A DNA stretch of 45,960 nt. It comes from an uncultured Collinsella sp. GTDB lineage: Bacteria; Actinomycetota; Coriobacteriia; Coriobacteriales; Coriobacteriaceae. Position numbers and translations under genes: made by a program. The notes below the pieces were generated by a model, which was given only the letters and a program-made list of their open reading frames with translations, ran no database searches and was not told the DNA's origin. This document shows, one piece after another, positions 43,360 to 45,960 of the stretch (position 1 is its first letter; each line of letters starts with the position of its first letter). Where the stretch lies: positions 1 through 45,960 of the forward strand of contig URBQ01000019.1 of the NCBI GenBank assembly GCA_900546115.1. The letters run 5' to 3'.

Positions 43360-44124
43360 CTATCCCTCGATACGGCTCAAGAACTCACGGGTGCGCTGCT
43401 CACGCGGATGGTCGATAACCTGCTCGGCAGATCCCTCCTCGACAATGCGACCGCCATCCATAAAGACCACGCGGTCGGCAACATCGCGCGCAAACTGCAT
43501 TGCGTGGGTCACAATCACCATCGTCATATTCTGCGCGGCAAGGTCTTTAATGACACGCAGCACCTCGGCCGTCAGCTCGGGATCGAGTGCCGAGGTCGGC
43601 TCGTCAAAGAACAAGATCTCCGGGTCGAGCGCCAAGGCGCGGGCAATACTCACGCGCTGCTGCTGACCGCCCGAAAGCTCGCACGGTACCTTGTTCTCGT
43701 TGCCCGTCAGCCCCATCTGTGCAATAAGCTCGTGTGCACGCGCTTCGGCCTGCTCGCGCGGACGCTTGAGTACGCGAACCGGAGCGTCGGTGATGTTTTT
43801 CATCACCGTATAGTGCGGAAACAGATTGTAATTTTGGAACACCAGGCCGAATCGCGAGCGTGCTTGTTTGGGCACATCGCCCTTCGCATAGACCGCGCCC
43901 GAACCCGCATCCGTCGCAACGGCAAGGTCACCAAACGAGAGCGAGCCTCCGTCGAGTGTCTCGAGCAGCGTGGCACACCGCAGCAGCGTGGACTTGCCGC
44001 CACCCGAAGGCCCGATAATCGCCACGACCTCGCCACGCTTGACCTCGAGCGAGATATCCTTGAGCACCTCATTGCCGCCAAACGCCTTGCGCGCGTTCGA
44101 TATATTCATTACCGAATTAATCAT
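43360..44124 (-). CDS. Polar amino acid ABC importer, ATPase
   Basis: A 254-aa ATPase of the GlnQ/HisP type with Walker A GPSGGGKST, Q-loop QNYNLFPHYTVMKNI, signature LSGGQQQR, Walker B ILFFDEPTSALDP and the H-loop THAMQFA. It powers uptake through the permease encoded just upstream. The ATG at 44124 overlaps the permease stop by 8 bp (ATGATTAA), a sign of coupling. It carries a GSGAVYAKGD insertion near residue 75, longer than in E. coli GlnQ. Third and last gene of the operon. Confidence 0.95.
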   Translation of the reverse strand: MINSVMNISNARKAFGGNEVLKDISLEVKRGEVVAIIGPSGGGKSTLLRCATLLETLDGGSLSFGDLAVATDAGSGAVYAKGDVPKQARSRFGLVFQNYNLFPHYTVMKNITDAPVRVLKRPREQAEARAHELIAQMGLTGNENKVPCELSGGQQQRVSIARALALDPEILFFDEPTSALDPELTAEVLRVIKDLAAQNMTMVIVTHAMQFARDVADRVVFMDGGRIVEEGSAEQVIDHPREQRTREFLSRIEG

Positions 44125-44809
44125 GGTAGTAATCCAATTTTTTTTCGGCGGCACCCAGCAGCATCTCGACCACAAAGTTAAAGACCCAGTAAATCAGCGC
44201 CGCAATCGCAAACGGCACCATGCTCACCTGCGAGGCAACCAGCGCCTTGGCCGTCGAGAACATCTCGCCCACGCCAATGGCAAACGCCAGCGACGTGTCC
44301 TTGACCAGCGTGATGATCTCGTTGCCCATCGCCGGCAGAATACGCTTGGCGACCTGCGGCATCACGATATACAGAAACGTCTGCACGCGCGAATAGCCCA
44401 GCACCTCGGCAGCCTCGTATTGACCGCGCGGAATGGACTGCAAGCCCGAGCGATAGATCTCGGCAAAGTAACCGGCGTAGTTGATGATGAACGCCACGAC
44501 GCACGCCGTCCACTTGGAATCGGGCGTGAGCGAAATGCCAAACACGTAGTACGGGGCAAAGTAGATGGCAAACATCTGCAGCATGAGCGGCGTACCGCGC
44601 ATGACCGAAATGTAGATGCGCGCAATCCAGCGGAGCGGCGCAATTTTGCTCATGCGCATAAACGCCACGGGGATTCCCAGCGGAATCGACCCCAGCAGCG
44701 TCAGCACAAACAGCTGCAAACTGACCAAGAATCCCTGGCCAAGCATCTGCATCATGACCTGAATAGACAACCCAAGCTCTCTTTCACAGTAACGGAACAG
44801 CGAACCCAA
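44117..44809 (-). CDS. Polar amino acid ABC importer, permease
   Basis: A permease of the His/Glu/Gln/Arg/opine family with about five membrane helices and the EAA loop EAAEVLGYSRVQTFLYIVMPQ (split: EAAEVLGYSR, VMPQ), preceded by SGLQSIPRGQ. The start is unresolved. The coordinates give the longest reading (TTG at 44809, no ribosome-binding site, 230 aa). TTG at 44770 has GAGAG 6 nt upstream, and ATG at 44755 is the first ATG. It is separated from the binding-protein gene by a large hairpin and overlaps the ATPase gene by 8 bp. Confidence 0.9.
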   Translation of the reverse strand: MGSLFRYCERELGLSIQVMMQMLGQGFLVSLQLFVLTLLGSIPLGIPVAFMRMSKIAPLRWIARIYISVMRGTPLMLQMFAIYFAPYYVFGISLTPDSKWTACVVAFIINYAGYFAEIYRSGLQSIPRGQYEAAEVLGYSRVQTFLYIVMPQVAKRILPAMGNEIITLVKDTSLAFAIGVGEMFSTAKALVASQVSMVPFAIAALIYWVFNFVVEMLLGAAEKKLDYYHD

Positions 44810-44815
44810 TGCTAA

Positions 44816-44922
44816 AGCGGGTTTTCCAGGTGCCCGAGTTTGCCGTGAAAGAGGAGCGCCGCGTACTAAATGTACGCAAGCGACGGTTTGAGCGGCAAAA
44901 TCGGGTGCCTGGGAAAGCCGCT
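44816..44922 (-). repeat. Large hairpin between binding-protein and permease genes
   Basis: Arms 44816-44845 and 44893-44922 (30 nt each) match at about 25 positions (shared blocks AGCGG, CCAGG, CCCGA, TTTGCCG). The interior holds a second perfect hairpin, GCGTAC-TAAAT-GTACGC (44861-44877). The right arm overlaps the stop codon of the binding-protein gene. No T run, so not a standard terminator. Confidence 0.85.
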
Positions 44923-45781
44923 ATTTCAGAACCCAGTTGTCGAAGGAAAGACCGTATTCTGCATATTTATCGCACAGGTCCTTGACCGCACCGTCCTCGT
45001 AGAGCGCCTTGAGCGACTCGGTCACGGCATCGGCGGACTTGGTGTCGCCCTTCTTAAAGCCGACGGCGTAGTGCTCGCTGGACAGCGGCTTGTCGAGCTG
45101 CGTATAGGCATCGGGCTTGGCGGCAAGCTGATACTGGGCAATCGAAAGGTCGCAAGCCACGGCATCGACCGCGCCGCTCTCGAGCTGCATAAAGGCCGTG
45201 TTGTACTCGCCGATGGTATCGAGCGTGGCAAACGTCGCGGCCAGATCCTTCTGGTCGCCCTCGAGCACATCCTGCGCAGCGGAATCGGTCTGAGTGATCA
45301 CGGTCTTGCCAGCGAGATCGTCCCAGCTCTTGATACCCGCGTCCTTCTTGACCACGAGCACTTGCTCGTTGAGCATGTACGGCTCGGAGAACGTGTAATC
45401 GTCCTCGCGGCCCTCCATGGTAAAGCCGTTCCAGATGCAGTTGATGGCACCCGAGTTGAGCAGCGTGTCCTTGGCATCCCAATCGATGGCCTCGTATTTG
45501 ACCTCCCAGCCCTGCTTATCGGCAACAGCCTTGGCCAGATCGAGATCAAAGCCGGTGTACTCACCATCGTCGCCCACAAAGCCGTACGGAGGATAGGACT
45601 TATCAAAGCCCACCACGAGCTTCTTGGACTCCGCAGCACCCTTCACATCCTTGGCCGCGGCAGAACCAGCAGCGGAGCCCTTGCCGGCACCACCGCCGCA
45701 GCCGACAAGACCAAGGCCAAGCACCGTGGCAAACGAGCCGGCTAGACCAACAAACTGACGACGAGACATATCGGTATTCAT
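44921..45781 (-). CDS. Amino acid-binding lipoprotein, probable Tat substrate
   Basis: A 286-aa family 3 solute-binding protein. The N-terminus carries a twin-arginine motif SRRQFVGLAG (R7, R8) and then a lipobox LGLVGC with C28, so it is probably exported folded by Tat and lipid-anchored. The domain (about 50-286) has VVGFDKSYPPYGF, GFDLDLAKAVA and the W-x-G-F segment of polar amino-acid binders; the ligand class (Gln, Arg or cystine) is not resolved. AGGGGG lies 6 nt before the ATG. It is first in the importer operon, behind a recognisable promoter. Confidence 0.95.
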   Translation of the reverse strand: MNTDMSRRQFVGLAGSFATVLGLGLVGCGGGAGKGSAAGSAAAKDVKGAAESKKLVVGFDKSYPPYGFVGDDGEYTGFDLDLAKAVADKQGWEVKYEAIDWDAKDTLLNSGAINCIWNGFTMEGREDDYTFSEPYMLNEQVLVVKKDAGIKSWDDLAGKTVITQTDSAAQDVLEGDQKDLAATFATLDTIGEYNTAFMQLESGAVDAVACDLSIAQYQLAAKPDAYTQLDKPLSSEHYAVGFKKGDTKSADAVTESLKALYEDGAVKDLCDKYAEYGLSFDNWVLK

Positions 45782-45799
45782 GGTATTCCCCCTTGGTGG

Positions 45800-45866
45800 C
45801 ACTTTAGTTAAGTAAAGTGAGTCATGTAACGTTCAGAATCATACACTTTAGCGTGATAGAGCACAA
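45800..45866 (-). promoter_or_regulatory. Promoter and candidate operator of the importer operon
   Basis: On the minus strand -35 TTGTGC (45861-45866) and -10 TATGAT (45838-45843) are 17 bp apart. CACTTTA-GTTAAG-TAAAGTG (45800-45819) is a perfect 7-bp-arm palindrome just downstream. A third CACTTTA (45844-45850) lies inside the promoter spacer. Confidence 0.65.
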
Positions 45867-45934
45867 GGCGAGTTTGCCCGCCGCGTGAGGGGTGTGGGGG
45901 GTTAAGTTTCCTGCTCTACAGTCCTGCTCACGAC

Positions 45935-45957
45935 GGAGGCCACATTAAGTGGCCTCC
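45935..45957. terminator. Stem-loop at the right edge
   Basis: GGAGGCCAC-ATTAA-GTGGCCTCC is a perfect 9-bp stem at the window edge, probably the terminator of a gene beyond the window. It cannot be assigned to a strand. Confidence 0.55.
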
Positions 45958-45960
45958 TGT

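Overview
The window reads as chromosome of a high-GC Actinobacterium of the Coriobacteriia, most likely Collinsella or a close relative. This is inferred from the codon use, the gene repertoire (paired LytS/LytTR systems, sugar PTS, Tat-type solute-binding lipoprotein, LarE, GlmS) and the general look of the proteins, not from a marker gene. I see no rRNA, tRNA, CRISPR array, transposase, integrase or phage gene. About 38 intact protein genes are supported, most on the minus strand, often closed by strong stem-loop terminators.

Region by region. 1-9 kb holds a YfcE-type phosphoesterase, two LytTR two-component systems (the first transcribed behind a glycosyltransferase whose stop overlaps the kinase start), a UMF1-like MFS transporter and a zinc-dependent phospholipase C-like protein. 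9-14.4 kb holds an amidohydrolase plus APC permease pair, a membrane-anchored C39-like cysteine peptidase and a carbamate kinase. 14.7-16.4 kb is an AT-richer patch with a gene fragment, three 34-bp tandem repeats and a DUF4143-type ATPase; it looks acquired. 16.7-25 kb holds ilvE, a DedA protein, cysE, a MarR-controlled heterodimeric ABC exporter, a small conserved protein and a nitroreductase. 25-31.4 kb holds a membrane protein of unknown role, a Fis-type regulator with a decayed AAA+ domain, a YeiH-type transporter, a GntR regulator and glmS. 31.7-39.7 kb holds a convergent LacI/HAD phosphatase pair, larE, a Nif3-like protein, a LicT-like antiterminator with a PTS EIIBC, and then a second, partly decayed copy of the LacI/HAD pair. 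39.9-45.8 kb holds a secreted non-specific nuclease, an EF-G-like GTPase with an altered guanine-specificity motif, and a three-gene polar amino acid ABC importer.

The least explained content is intergenic. (i) A family of short elements sharing a GGGACAG/CTGTCCC motif occurs as five related copies between 29.4 and 39.8 kb plus two other palindromes near 13.1 and 31.6 kb. (ii) Several very large inverted repeats lie between genes (13.07-13.24, 16.43-16.71, 27.39-27.47, 34.79-34.93 and 44.82-44.92 kb); the last separates the importer's binding-protein gene from its permease gene and overlaps a stop codon. (iii) The LacI/HAD block is duplicated about 6-7 kb apart, and one LacI copy has decayed to a fragment with a frameshift, a nonsense codon and an internal deletion. 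Likely regulatory sites are visible upstream of the MarR gene, glmS, the HAD genes, larE and the importer operon.
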